From the NCBI GenBank assembly GCA_046160345.1, contig JBJXGO010000023.1, positions 16,529 through 80,528 of the forward strand: 64,000 nucleotides of DNA. Reading direction: 5' to 3'. The stretch is from M3007 sp046160345. Its GTDB lineage: Bacteria > Bacteroidota > Bacteroidia > Chitinophagales > Saprospiraceae. The position numbers and the translations under genes are program-made. Below the pieces are notes generated by a model. That model was not told the origin of the DNA. It made no database searches and saw nothing but the letters and a program-made list of their open reading frames with translations. Below, piece by piece: positions 53,001 through 59,824 of this stretch (positions within the stretch are counted from its first letter, which is position 1; each line of letters opens with the position of its first letter).

Positions 53001-54361
53001 TCCACTTTAAAGGCTTTGTTGTCCTCTTTCAAACGAAGTGAAACGAGTAGATCTGTCGGTTTAAACTCCTTGTCTTTTTGAATTTCAAGCGAATAGTACT
53101 CGGCCTTGACGTAGCGGCCTCCAAATTCGGGTACTTCATCCACAAATTTTCCCTGCCGGTCCACAAGTGGAAAAGGAAGCTCTGGTTTTTTCTCGTTGGG
53201 CAATCCAATGAAAGGAATCCCAGCTGATTTACAGGCTCTAAAGTCGTCGGCGCCAAAGTAGGGAGCGGTATGCACTACGCCAGTTCCGTCCTCTGTCGTC
53301 ACCCAATCGCCTGAAATAACGCGGAAGGCCTTTTCCTCGAGTTCGGGCGTTGAAGCTGCAGGTGTTGGGAGCAACTGCTCATAATGGACGCCGACGAGTT
53401 TGCTGCCTTTAATGCCCTCATTTGCAATCAGATACGGCAGTTTTTTATCGCCCACTTTGAATGCTTCGAAGGCTTGGCTTTCATCTTCTGGGTTAAAATA
53501 ACCCGCCAATCTGGATTTTGCCAACACCACGCTTACAGGCGTTCCGGTGTAAGGGCTTAAGGTCTTAACCTTCACATAATCGATCTTGGGGCCAACGGTG
53601 AGTGCTACGTTGGAGGGTAAGGTCCAGGGGGTTGTTGTCCAGGCAAGGATACGCAGGTCTTCAGTTTCGGAATCGAAAAGAAAGGAAGATTTGGCATCCC
53701 TTTTTACTTTGAACATTGCAACCGCAGAAATATCTGTCACCTCTTTATAGGTGCCCGGAAGGTTCAGTTCGTGGGAGCTAAGGCCTGTTCCGGCCGCGGG
53801 GCTATACGGTTGGATAGTAAATCCTTTGTAAAGAAAACGCTGACCCTCCGTTGTTTTTTTCTTGTAAAGCCGCTGCAGTATGTACCACACCGTTTCGATA
53901 TAACTGTTTTCGAAGGTGATGTAGGGATTGTCCAGGTCCGCCCAAAAACCCATTAAACGGGTTTTTTCTTGCCAAAGGTCTTTGTATCGCATCACGGTAC
54001 TACGGCAAGTGGCATTGTATTCCTCCACAGTGACTTTTACTCCAATGTCTTCTTTTGTAATGCCGAGTTCTTTTTCTACGGCCAGTTCGATAGGAAGGCC
54101 GTGCGTATCCCAACCGCCTTTTCGCGCCACCCGAAATCCCTTAAGGGTATTGTAGCGGCAAAAGAGGTCCTTCACGGTTCGACCCATTACATGGTGAATG
54201 CCCGGCATACCATTGGCAGAAGGAGGCCCTTCGTAGAAAACAAAAGAGTTTTCCTTCGGGCGCTGCTCGACGGATTGTTCAAAGATCTTTTCGTCCTCCC
54301 AAAATTGCAGGATTTCGGCGTCGATGGCGGGGAGGTTCAGGTGTTTGAATTCGCGATACAT
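50042..54361 (-). CDS. ileS: Isoleucyl-tRNA synthetase fused to a STAS-like plus GHKL ATPase module
   Basis: A 1439-residue protein. Residues 1-about 1153 are a class I IleRS: the HIGH-type PGIHHVMGR (54-61), the editing domain, GEKMSKSKGNV (KMSKS), the anticodon-binding region and the usual C-terminal end (VELNDEVTLKVEV). Normal proteins stop there; this frame continues without a stop. Residues about 1155-1250 look STAS-like (KILVFDWQNAQELLPEVHCA), and about 1280-1420 are a GHKL ATPase with N box SELYMNICQHA (E1292, N1296), G1 FSDPGVGI and G2 NQGRGLATV. The next gene (49258) starts one base later. Residues about 569-581 carry an inserted palindromic repeat. Expression is probably set by the leader at 54474-54625. 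The added part may act as a signalling or defence ATPase; this is inference. Confidence 0.9.
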   Translation of the reverse strand: MYREFKHLNLPAIDAEILQFWEDEKIFEQSVEQRPKENSFVFYEGPPSANGMPGIHHVMGRTVKDLFCRYNTLKGFRVARKGGWDTHGLPIELAVEKELGITKEDIGVKVTVEEYNATCRSTVMRYKDLWQEKTRLMGFWADLDNPYITFENSYIETVWYILQRLYKKKTTEGQRFLYKGFTIQPYSPAAGTGLSSHELNLPGTYKEVTDISAVAMFKVKRDAKSSFLFDSETEDLRILAWTTTPWTLPSNVALTVGPKIDYVKVKTLSPYTGTPVSVVLAKSRLAGYFNPEDESQAFEAFKVGDKKLPYLIANEGIKGSKLVGVHYEQLLPTPAASTPELEEKAFRVISGDWVTTEDGTGVVHTAPYFGADDFRACKSAGIPFIGLPNEKKPELPFPLVDRQGKFVDEVPEFGGRYVKAEYYSLEIQKDKEFKPTDLLVSLRLKEDNKAFKVERYKHTYPHCWRTDKPVLYYPLDSWFVRASAAKERLSELNKTIHWHPESTGTGRFGQWLDNLQDWNLSRSRFWGIPLPIWRTEDGEEEICIGSVMELSAELEKAVKAGLMEKNPFDPTPSPSPAGLGFDLHRPYIDDVVLVSPTGRPMRRETDLIDVWFDSGSMPYAQWGLDYEKLKNGDDKPFNSPFEVSYPATFIAEGVDQTRGWFYTLHAIAGMVYDSVAFKNVVSNGLVLDKNGEKMSKSKGNVVDPFKTLAEFGADATRWYMMSNANPWDNLKFDTGGILETRNKLFGTLYNTYNFFALYANLDGFKHDEFNVMPYEKRSELDRWVISKLYSLVADYRAAMDDYDVTKACRTIEDFVDEHLSNWYVRLSRRRFWKGDLNEDKSAAYQTLYECLMVTTQLMASVAPFFSDWMYRNLTAPIKDIAKAKNTPLRHDSVHLSDLTPLQPFMIDKALEKRMDYAQRICSLALSIRKKEGFRVRLPLQKILLPVLDKAFIKEVDGVKDLILSEINVKELEYVTDASGLIKKGAKANFKTLGAKLGKDMKDAAAFIGSFSNDQINALETSGKLDVTLNGNTYTLTPDDLIITTEDLPGWKLASDAELTVALDVHMDEKLLAEGMARDLVSIIQKIRKDKDFNVTDRIAVRIERHPNIGSALDLFGEYIMEEVLANSLLLADSVAGEAVELNDEVTLKVEVTVDLISWKIQIPSQIDNLFLHSVISNLYPKTGKILVFDWQNAQELLPEVHCAILHLRDLLEENGITLIHEGQEGKLIFVQFAQIFDLNLAERPIELDGVYISPVKSESRLEADSEALKIFLKPYLPFPNLDISAIKSLFSELYMNICQHAEVVEKGYIFVTHPDKEGNITFYFSDPGVGISQSIRQFYPEKKNDADEALIKYATQDRVSTRSQPQNQGRGLATVLSSIKAMEGRVEICSCKGCLISEANKMPLKSLSYNHKGTFIAVKFNVNRLEVISDDEYDNDINF
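52619..52657. repeat. In-frame GC-rich palindromic repeat inside ileS
   Basis: ACCCCAGCCC is followed after a G-rich centre by GGGCTAGGGGTGGGGT, an inverted repeat of the type usually seen between genes. In the ileS frame it encodes DPTPSPSPAGLG, between KNPF and FDLHRPYIDDVVLVSP, a Pro-rich stretch unlike the rest of the enzyme. Confidence 0.65.
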
Positions 54362-54376
54362 TATTATTGTGGATTT

Positions 54377-54424
54377 TTTACCCGCCGAAGCTTCTCGCCG
54401 GCCGCCAAAGGCTAAGGCGAGTAA
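54377..54424. repeat. ACCCGCC-type palindrome in the ileS leader
   Basis: TTTACCCGCCGAAGCTTCTC begins a 48-base element ending GGCTAAGGCGAGTAAA; ACCCGCC and GGCGAGT are imperfect arms. It lies between the attenuator and the ileS start codon and belongs to the dispersed family at 35750, 42221, 61341 and 61424. Confidence 0.65.
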
Positions 54425-54473
54425 AAGCGTAGGAGGGGGTGGATTTGGTGATTTGGGGATATTGTTTTAAATC

Positions 54474-54509
54474 AAAAACCCCGTCCAGTTTGCACACCAG
54501 CCGGGGTTT
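54474..54509 (-). terminator. ileS: Attenuator terminator in the ileS leader
   Basis: On the reverse strand AAACCCCG (54509-54502) pairs with CGGGGTTT (54483-54476), followed by a T-run and GATTT. The loop holds CTGGTGTGCAAACTGG (54500-54485), which is complementary to CCAGTATATGCACACCTG (54554-54537) at the end of the leader peptide frame. Pairing of those two segments would separate the terminator arms, so they form a classical antiterminator/terminator pair. Confidence 0.75.
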
Positions 54510-54535
54510 CTGTTTTTCCAAACAACCTTACCTCG

Positions 54536-54592
54536 TCAGGTGTGCATATACTGGCGAATAATAATACCGTCGGAAATAATAGGTAGTAACAT
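54536..54592 (-). CDS. Isoleucine-rich leader peptide of ileS
   Basis: An 18-residue frame, MLLPIISDGIIIRQYMHT, starts 4 bases after a perfect -7 box, so the mRNA is probably leaderless or nearly so. Five of the 18 codons are ATT (two adjacent, then three adjacent), plus TTA and CTA. The frame ends in TGA inside the antiterminator segment. In classical attenuation, a ribosome waiting at Ile codons when charged tRNA-Ile is scarce would let the antiterminator form and allow ileS transcription, whereas full translation would cover it and allow termination. The arrangement is seen directly; the mechanism is inferred from enterobacterial models. Confidence 0.72.
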   Translation of the reverse strand: MLLPIISDGIIIRQYMHT

Positions 54593-54596
54593 GGTA

Positions 54597-54625
54597 CAAA
54601 GGTAGAAAAAAGACTTACAAACCAA
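54597..54625 (-). promoter_or_regulatory. ileS: ileS promoter
   Basis: On the reverse strand TTG (54625-54623) is followed after 18 bases by TACCTTTG (54604-54597), a perfect Bacteroidetes -7 box. The predicted start is 54593 or 54592, at the leader peptide ATG. The -33 element lies inside the last codons of the upstream toxin gene. Confidence 0.65.
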
Positions 54626-54953
54626 ATAATGCCCTCAGTTTTTGCTCGACCGTGTTTTGCAATCCTACTGGAAGATTACCCAATTGTCGTTGCATCAAAC
54701 TAGTTGGAATGGTTACGAGGCGATGCAACCTGATGGCTGAAGGTGCTTTCAGGCCAGTCAAAGAAAAATCAGGAGATGAAGTCAGCAGGGGAATGTCTGA
54801 AGGCTCGCTCGCTTTTGTCACTTGGCTGGTTATGAATGCAATGACAACGTGCCGATAGGTACTTATTTCGTCGGTCAGGCACACTGCAGGGCGCACCTTT
54901 GTTCCTGTCAAATCATCGAATGGAAAAGGAACGAGTACGATTTTCCACTTCAT
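54615..54953 (-). CDS. PemK/MazF-like toxin
   Basis: A 112-residue type II toxin-antitoxin toxin of the MazF/PemK fold, normally an mRNA endonuclease. KWKIVLVPFPFDDLTGTKVRPAVCLT contains the signature shown here as PFPFDDLTGTKVRPAV, and VVIAFITSQ and KAPSAIRLHRLVTI follow as in the family; LPVGLQNTVEQKLRALFGL is the terminal helix. It overlaps the antitoxin gene by 4 bases (ATGA), the usual translational coupling. The ileS promoter begins in its 3' end. Confidence 0.85.
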   Translation of the reverse strand: MKWKIVLVPFPFDDLTGTKVRPAVCLTDEISTYRHVVIAFITSQVTKASEPSDIPLLTSSPDFSLTGLKAPSAIRLHRLVTIPTSLMQRQLGNLPVGLQNTVEQKLRALFGL

Positions 54954-55180
54954 GATACAATCGGATTACCATCCTGTATTGAATATAAATCTTCCCCCGG
55001 GTCGTTCAAAAAATCAAACGCGGGATTTTGGATTGCGTAAAGCCATGCTTTGTCGTCAATCTCGTCGCTCTCTGGGAGCAAGATAATTACCCGGACTTTT
55101 TGGTTGCGGAGGCTCAGCGGGGTCAAAAGTTGCAGATTCCCTGACTGGTCAACTTGCGCGGTTGTTTCGATAGCTTGCAT
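54950..55180 (-). CDS. Antitoxin of the MazF-like module
   Basis: A 76-residue protein directly ahead of the toxin gene. MQAIETTAQVDQSGNLQLLT resembles the short AbrB/DUF2281-like N-terminal strand region of antitoxins, QKVRVIILLPESDEID follows, and the acidic C-terminus (NDPGEDLYSIQDG) would wrap the toxin. Assignment rests on position, size and the 4-base overlap. A TACCTTTG box at 55195-55202 lies just upstream. Confidence 0.78.
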   Translation of the reverse strand: MQAIETTAQVDQSGNLQLLTPLSLRNQKVRVIILLPESDEIDDKAWLYAIQNPAFDFLNDPGEDLYSIQDGNPIVS

Positions 55181-55194
55181 GGCTTGATTTTTTA

Positions 55195-55202
55195 CAAAGG
55201 TA
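55195..55202 (-). promoter_or_regulatory. -7 box of the toxin-antitoxin operon
   Basis: TACCTTTG on the reverse strand matches the -7 consensus, predicting a start near 55191, about 11 bases before the antitoxin ATG at 55180. Confidence 0.5.
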
Positions 55203-55266
55203 CAAGATTAGCCCAACAATATACCGCGCCAAGGTTTCTTCTTCCCGCCCAATTCCCAGAAAAAGA

Positions 55267-55274
55267 TACTTTTG
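55267..55274 (+). promoter_or_regulatory. -7 box directly before the lipid kinase gene
   Basis: TACTTTTG matches the -7 consensus and predicts a start near 55278, only 3 bases before the ATG at 55281. This supports that ATG over the TTG at 55272 and suggests a nearly leaderless mRNA. Confidence 0.4.
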
Positions 55275-55280
55275 CTCATC

Positions 55281-56204
55281 ATGACAGAACAACCCTTTTG
55301 GCACATTATCGCCAACCCCGCCGCCCGAAATTGGGCGATGGAGCAACAATGGCCGCAAATCGAACGGCTTTTGCAAGAATTGGGCTTTGCTTACACCGTG
55401 CAATTTACCGAACGACGCGGCCATGCAGCCCAATTGGTCGAAAACGCCCTGCTCAAAGGCGGCCGTTACCTGCTTGGCATCGGTGGCGACGGCTCGAACC
55501 ACGAAATCGTACACGGTATTTTCAATCAAAAGTTTGTCCAACCGTCAGAGGTTTTTTATGGATTGCTTCCCTTTGGCACGGGCAATGACTGGGCACGACA
55601 ATACGGGATCCCATCAGACCCCAAACTCCGGTTGGAAAAACTTCGTATGCTTAAAACGGCATATCAGGATATCGGTTTGATAACATACCAGCGTGACGGA
55701 GAAACCCGTTCACGGTATTTTGTGAATGTGGCAGGCATGGCTTATGATGGGTTTATCGGGAAAAAACTGGTTGAAAATCCGGCCCGCAATAAGCTGCAAT
55801 ACCTCCTGAAAATAGCGCAATACCTTACTGAATATAAACTCAGCAAAGCACGCATCATTTTTGACGGACAAACGACTGAAGACTTTTTCTACACGATCAA
55901 CATAGGTCTGTGCCGTTTTTCTGGAGGAGGAATGCAATTTGTTCCGCAAGCCATCCCGGATGATGGGCGCTTTGCCCTTACGTTTGCCCGGAAAATCTCA
56001 AAATTGGAAGTGCTGATCCAAACCCCGCGATTTTATGACGGCACGATACTCAAACATTCCAAAATAGAAGGACACCAGGCCCGAAGTATTCGGGTGGAGC
56101 ATGTCGGCGATATCCCTACGCTCCTTGAAGCGGATGGGGAGTTTTTAGGTGAAACCCCGGTTGAATTTCAGCTGCTCGATAAGGCCTTGCGTGTTGTTTT
56201 ATAA
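55281..56204 (+). CDS. Diacylglycerol/sphingosine kinase-family lipid kinase, YegS/DgkB-like
   Basis: A 307-residue cytoplasmic or membrane-associated lipid kinase. The nucleotide-binding motif is GIGGDGSNHEIVHG (usually GGDGT; here Ser replaces Thr), followed by YGLLPFGTGNDWARQ and the C-terminal IRVEHVGDIPTLLEADGEFLG, all characteristic of the DAGK catalytic family. IIANPAARN is the usual N-terminal strand. The phosphorylated lipid is unknown. It is divergent from the toxin-antitoxin operon. Confidence 0.88.
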   Translation: MTEQPFWHIIANPAARNWAMEQQWPQIERLLQELGFAYTVQFTERRGHAAQLVENALLKGGRYLLGIGGDGSNHEIVHGIFNQKFVQPSEVFYGLLPFGTGNDWARQYGIPSDPKLRLEKLRMLKTAYQDIGLITYQRDGETRSRYFVNVAGMAYDGFIGKKLVENPARNKLQYLLKIAQYLTEYKLSKARIIFDGQTTEDFFYTINIGLCRFSGGGMQFVPQAIPDDGRFALTFARKISKLEVLIQTPRFYDGTILKHSKIEGHQARSIRVEHVGDIPTLLEADGEFLGETPVEFQLLDKALRVVL

Positions 56205-56238
56205 ACCCAATGGACACATCCCGCTTTTGCAGAATAAA

Positions 56239-57102
56239 TTACACGTTCAACAAAAAAGCGCCTTGTCCGGCCATTTCGTCGATCAGTAGTTCTTCGTTTT
56301 CGTTGTAAACGAGGGAATTTGGTTCATCTGGCAAAAGCCGTTTCACTATGCGGAGCTGGTGGGTATAGCGGTTTAGTTCGGAGTTGAATATGCCAAAATG
56401 ATCCAGTTTGTCCACCCGCACCTGACCACTCGAATGGATGATGTTGCATTCGGGCAAAATAATCCCTACATGGGTGATTTGTCCTTTCCCATTATCGAAA
56501 AAAGCGAGGTCGCCCGCCTGGCATTCTTCCATAAAATCGATGGGACGCCCCTGTGTGACCTGTTGGAAGGCTTCGCGCAAAAGGCGTATTCCTGCTGTTT
56601 TAAATACCATCTGTGTCAGCCCGGCGCAGTCGATGCCAAAAGGTGAGCGACCGCCCCAAAGCGAGGGGGCGTGAAGATATCGCCGGGCAATTTTGACGAC
56701 CCATTCAGCACCCAAATTTTGTTGACCAGGTGTGACCACAGGGCCTGAAAACTGGAATGTTTTTTCGCCCAATCGGCAGCGTAAACCATCATATTGTGGT
56801 AACACAGCGCCCATAGTAACCGGAATAAAATGATCGGCGGCCATCAGACCTTCCACCAACGAAAGGTTGAGCGCCTGATTTTCACGATATTCTTCAAACT
56901 CTTTCGAGGTAAGTTGTTTGAGTTGTTTTGCGTCCACCCATCCCGTGTAGCCATCCCATGCACAAACGACGTATTTCCAGGTATCTTTTGAATCCTGAAC
57001 CTCTACAGTTTCGCCAAATAGCAATTGCGACACCATCTCGCTTTTGTCAGATGGTTGTGCTCGAAGCGGGGCGATGGAGACTTGGCAGGCGGCGTATTCC
57101 AC
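56239..57102 (-). CDS. NlpC/P60 cysteine peptidase with SH3-like domains
   Basis: A 287-residue cell-wall peptidase of the C40 family, probably a gamma-D-glutamyl-diamino acid endopeptidase. Residues about 1-60 are a bacterial SH3 domain (APLRAQPSDKSEMVSQLLFG, YTGWVDAKQL), a second SH3-like unit spans about 75-125, and the catalytic domain has C159 in FGIDCAGLTQ, H211 in ITHVGIILP and the polar residue near IIHSSG. The start is GTG at 57102; no in-frame ATG precedes it. No signal peptide is visible, as in the DipM/YkfC-like cytoplasmic or recycling members. Confidence 0.88.
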   Translation of the reverse strand: MEYAACQVSIAPLRAQPSDKSEMVSQLLFGETVEVQDSKDTWKYVVCAWDGYTGWVDAKQLKQLTSKEFEEYRENQALNLSLVEGLMAADHFIPVTMGAVLPQYDGLRCRLGEKTFQFSGPVVTPGQQNLGAEWVVKIARRYLHAPSLWGGRSPFGIDCAGLTQMVFKTAGIRLLREAFQQVTQGRPIDFMEECQAGDLAFFDNGKGQITHVGIILPECNIIHSSGQVRVDKLDHFGIFNSELNRYTHQLRIVKRLLPDEPNSLVYNENEELLIDEMAGQGAFLLNV

Positions 57103-57158
57103 GAGAGTTATATGAGAAGTTAGAAGGTTTTGAGATGTTTTAAGTGTCTGAGTGGCCT

Positions 57159-58244
57159 TTAAAGTTTTGAAAAATACCTGAAATCATGACCGGCTTCAAT
57201 TTTTTGCAAGCTCTCAAAAATCAATCGAATCAGGTTATTTACATCGTCTTTATGTGCCATTTCAACCGTAGTATGCATATAGCGGAGCGGCAAAGAAATG
57301 AGTGCTGAAGGAACCCCACCATTGGAATATGCAAATGCATCGGTATCGGTGCCTGTGGTACGGCTGGCAGCTTCGCGCTGGAACGGAATTTCTTTTTCCT
57401 CGGCGGTGGCAATGATAATGTCTAGCAAACCTTGGTGTACCGCAGGGGCGTAAGTCACCGAAGGGCCTTTACCGCAGCGCACATCGCCATGTTTTTTGGT
57501 GCTGATCATCGGCGTATGGGTATCATGGGTCACATCCGTCACAATAGCTACGTTTGGCTTGATGCTGGCAGCAACCATTTCAGCCCCGCGCAAGCCGACT
57601 TCTTCCTGTACAGAATTGACGATATAGAGTGAATATGGCAACTTTATCTTGTTTTCTTTCAAGAGTCTCGCCACTTCGGCTACGCAAAAACCGCCCAAAC
57701 GATTGTCGAGTGCTCGCCCGGTGTAATACCGGTCATTCAGAATGGTGAATTCGTCTTGAAAAGTGACCACACAACCTACATGAATGCCCATTTCCAATAC
57801 CTCATCGCGGTCTTTGGCTCCCACATCGATGGTCAGGTTTTCTACAGTGGGCGAGATATTGGAATCTTTGTCGGTGCGGGTATGGATAGCAGGCCATCCG
57901 AAGACCCCGGGAATACGGCCTCCTTTGCGAAGGTGAATCCATACGCGCATTGAAGGAGCTATTTGAAAATCAGAACCACCATTGCGGATAATATGAATAA
58001 AACCATCGTCTGTAACATAGTTGATGAACCATGATATTTCATCGGCGTGCCCTTCGATGACCACCTTATAGGGCTTGTCAGGATTGATAATACCATAGGC
58101 GGTACCATAATTGTCCAATTTCCAGTCATCTATGTAGGGGCGGAGATATTCAAGCCAAAGTTTTTGGCCACTTGCCTCATAACCGGTAGGGCTGGCATTG
58201 TTCAGGTATTCCCGAAGAAAGGATTCAGAATTGGGAGTAATCAT
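57159..58244 (-). CDS. M42-family metallo-aminopeptidase
   Basis: A 361-residue cytoplasmic peptidase of the glutamyl aminopeptidase/endoglucanase M family. Metal ligands and catalytic residues appear in VVIEGHADEISW, YYTGRALDNRLGG, NSVQEEVGLRGAE, VTDVTHDTHTPM and the final LPLRYMHTTVEMAH. Length and motif order fit M42 enzymes, which form tetrahedral dodecamers. MITPNSESFLREYLNN is preferred to an ATG 24 bases earlier. It lies 2 bases after pyrE and is cotranscribed with it. Confidence 0.9.
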   Translation of the reverse strand: MITPNSESFLREYLNNASPTGYEASGQKLWLEYLRPYIDDWKLDNYGTAYGIINPDKPYKVVIEGHADEISWFINYVTDDGFIHIIRNGGSDFQIAPSMRVWIHLRKGGRIPGVFGWPAIHTRTDKDSNISPTVENLTIDVGAKDRDEVLEMGIHVGCVVTFQDEFTILNDRYYTGRALDNRLGGFCVAEVARLLKENKIKLPYSLYIVNSVQEEVGLRGAEMVAASIKPNVAIVTDVTHDTHTPMISTKKHGDVRCGKGPSVTYAPAVHQGLLDIIIATAEEKEIPFQREAASRTTGTDTDAFAYSNGGVPSALISLPLRYMHTTVEMAHKDDVNNLIRLIFESLQKIEAGHDFRYFSKL

Positions 58245-58246
58245 TT

Positions 58247-58876
58247 TTATGTATAAAGCGCACCCCAACTATCTGGGTTTTCACGCCATTTTTTCAACGT
58301 GTTAAGATCGGATTCGGAAACATAACCAGTCTTCACGGCTTCTTGCAACAAAGCATCATAGTTTGTGAGGGTCTTAAAATCAACCCCTTTTTCGGAAAAT
58401 GCTGTTTCTGCTTTTGCAAAACCATATTGAAAAATGGCCAATACGCCTACCACTTCTGCACCAGCCTCTCGCAAGGCATCCACTGCCAGTAGGCAACTAC
58501 CCCCCGTGCTAATAAGGTCCTCCACTACTAAAACCCGCTGCCCTTTTTTCAGTTCACCCTCAATTTGATTGCGGCGCCCATGGTCTTTTGCACTGCTGCG
58601 CACATACACAAAAGGTTTTTCCAGCACATCGGCCAATAAGGCTCCGTGCGGAATACCTGCTGTTGCCACACCGGCTACCACATCAAATGTACCAAAAACC
58701 TGCGATTTTGCAGACAAACAATTTTTTAAAAAAGTACGAACCCTCGGATGTGAAAGCGCCACGCGATTGTCACAGTAAATGGGCGACAACAACCCTGATG
58801 CCCAAGTGTATGGTTCATGGGGGTTAAGTTTTACCGCCTTGATTTCCAATAGTTTGCGTGCTACTTCGAATTCCAA
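58247..58876 (-). CDS. pyrE: Orotate phosphoribosyltransferase
   Basis: Converts orotate and PRPP to orotidine monophosphate in pyrimidine synthesis; 209 residues. WASGLLSPIYCDNR is the orotate-binding N-terminal motif, VYVRSSAKDHGRRNQIEG the flexible loop with the catalytic Lys, and VLVVEDLISTGGS the PRPP-binding motif. No ATG precedes the conserved part; TTG at 58876 is used here, and an ATT a few codons upstream is an alternative. It heads a reverse pair with the M42 peptidase gene. Confidence 0.93.
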   Translation of the reverse strand: MEFEVARKLLEIKAVKLNPHEPYTWASGLLSPIYCDNRVALSHPRVRTFLKNCLSAKSQVFGTFDVVAGVATAGIPHGALLADVLEKPFVYVRSSAKDHGRRNQIEGELKKGQRVLVVEDLISTGGSCLLAVDALREAGAEVVGVLAIFQYGFAKAETAFSEKGVDFKTLTNYDALLQEAVKTGYVSESDLNTLKKWRENPDSWGALYT

Positions 58877-59022
58877 AATGTCAATCGAGTTTTAATATTG
58901 AAATAAGCCATGAATTACACGTCTATTCGCAAATTCAAGGTCTTTTTAGTGGAATGTACTGCAATTTATGGCTGCTTCACGATTCAGGATGCCCTACATT
59001 CGCACCAAAATAAATCAAAAAA

Positions 59023-59655
59023 GTGCCGCAAAACTATAAAATCTACCACAACGGCGTGCCCGTTTTTCTTACAAACCCTGAAGGAGCACAAGCTTTGGGT
59101 TTTCAAGCAGATAAATTCACCCATGTTGCTCAGTACATTGGCAAAAAAAAATTGCTGAGACAATACCTGGATATGCTGGATAAAAACAAAAATCTCCGCG
59201 CCGTGGTGTTGTACCATCCTGATGTGGAAATACTTTGGGCTGATTTCCAGGATTGTTATAAAGTACTGGAAGCAGCAGGCGGCTATGTCCAAAATGCTCA
59301 AAATGAACTGCTTGTGTTTTTTCGCAGAGCATCCTGGGATTTGCCGAAGGGCAAAATTGACCCTGGAGAAACACCAGAACAAGCGGCTGTGCGCGAAGTG
59401 AAGGAGGAAACAGGGCTGGTGAACGTGGCGCTTGGCCCCTTTTTGACCCATACCTATCATACCTACGAGTTAAAAGGTCAGCGCATTTTAAAAAAAACCT
59501 GGTGGTACCGAATGAATACTGCGGACAATAAACTGGTGCCTCAAACCGAAGAAGACATTGAGGAAATAGCCTGGGTAGAGCCCAAAACATGGCTTGAAAG
59601 CGGGGTGGTAGTATATCCGAATATCCGGGAGGTAATTGAACAGGGGTTAGGGTAG
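59023..59655 (+). CDS. Nudix hydrolase
   Basis: A 210-residue protein whose C-terminal two thirds form a Nudix domain, hydrolysing nucleoside diphosphate-linked compounds. The Nudix box occupies residues about 110-132 with GETPEQAAVREVKEETGL and all Glu ligands kept. The N-terminal about 85 residues (NGVPVFLTNPEGAQALG) are an extra alpha/beta part common in Bacteroidetes versions. The start is GTG at 59023. The TAG stop is the first bases before a 24-bp palindrome. The substrate is unknown. Confidence 0.88.
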   Translation: MPQNYKIYHNGVPVFLTNPEGAQALGFQADKFTHVAQYIGKKKLLRQYLDMLDKNKNLRAVVLYHPDVEILWADFQDCYKVLEAAGGYVQNAQNELLVFFRRASWDLPKGKIDPGETPEQAAVREVKEETGLVNVALGPFLTHTYHTYELKGQRILKKTWWYRMNTADNKLVPQTEEDIEEIAWVEPKTWLESGVVVYPNIREVIEQGLG

Positions 59656-59716
59656 TACCCCGGAACTCCGTTCCGGGGCTTGGGGGAAACCTCCCCGGAA
59701 CGGAGTTCCGGGGTAC
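59655..59716. repeat. Perfect 24-bp inverted repeat, CCCCGGAACTCCG type
   Basis: A 24-base arm at 59655-59678 (begins GTACCCCGGAAC) and its exact complement at 59693-59716 flank a 14-base G-rich loop. The element starts at the last base of the Nudix stop codon and probably also acts as a hairpin terminator. Confidence 0.9.
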
Positions 59717-59778
59717 AGCACGCACCCTGTTCTGGAGCCTGGGGGCACATCCTTCCCCGGAACAGAGTTCCGGGGTAC
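59717..59778. repeat. Second, decayed copy of the CCCCGGAAC repeat
   Basis: CCCCGGAACAGAGTTCCGGG (from 59755) is a one-base variant of the right arm of the preceding element, and CACCCTGTTCTGGAG near 59722 is a degraded left arm with a similar GGGGG loop. It is a tandem second unit that has lost pairing on one side. Confidence 0.75.
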
Positions 59779-59790
59779 AGCAACAAATTC

Positions 59791-59798
59791 TATCTTTG
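59791..59798 (+). promoter_or_regulatory. psd: -7 box of psd
   Basis: TATCTTTG is a perfect -7 match; TTC rather than TTG lies 20 bases upstream, inside the repeat. The predicted start is near 59802, about 23 bases before the psd ATG. Confidence 0.5.
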
Positions 59799-59824
59799 CC
59801 CACCAAATTCAAATTTTTGATAAA

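Noticed and set aside
54361..54600. T-box riboswitch upstream of ileS
   Set aside because: No T-box core (TGGNACCGCG-like bulge) or stem I specifier loop is visible; the Ile-codon leader peptide explains the hairpins better.
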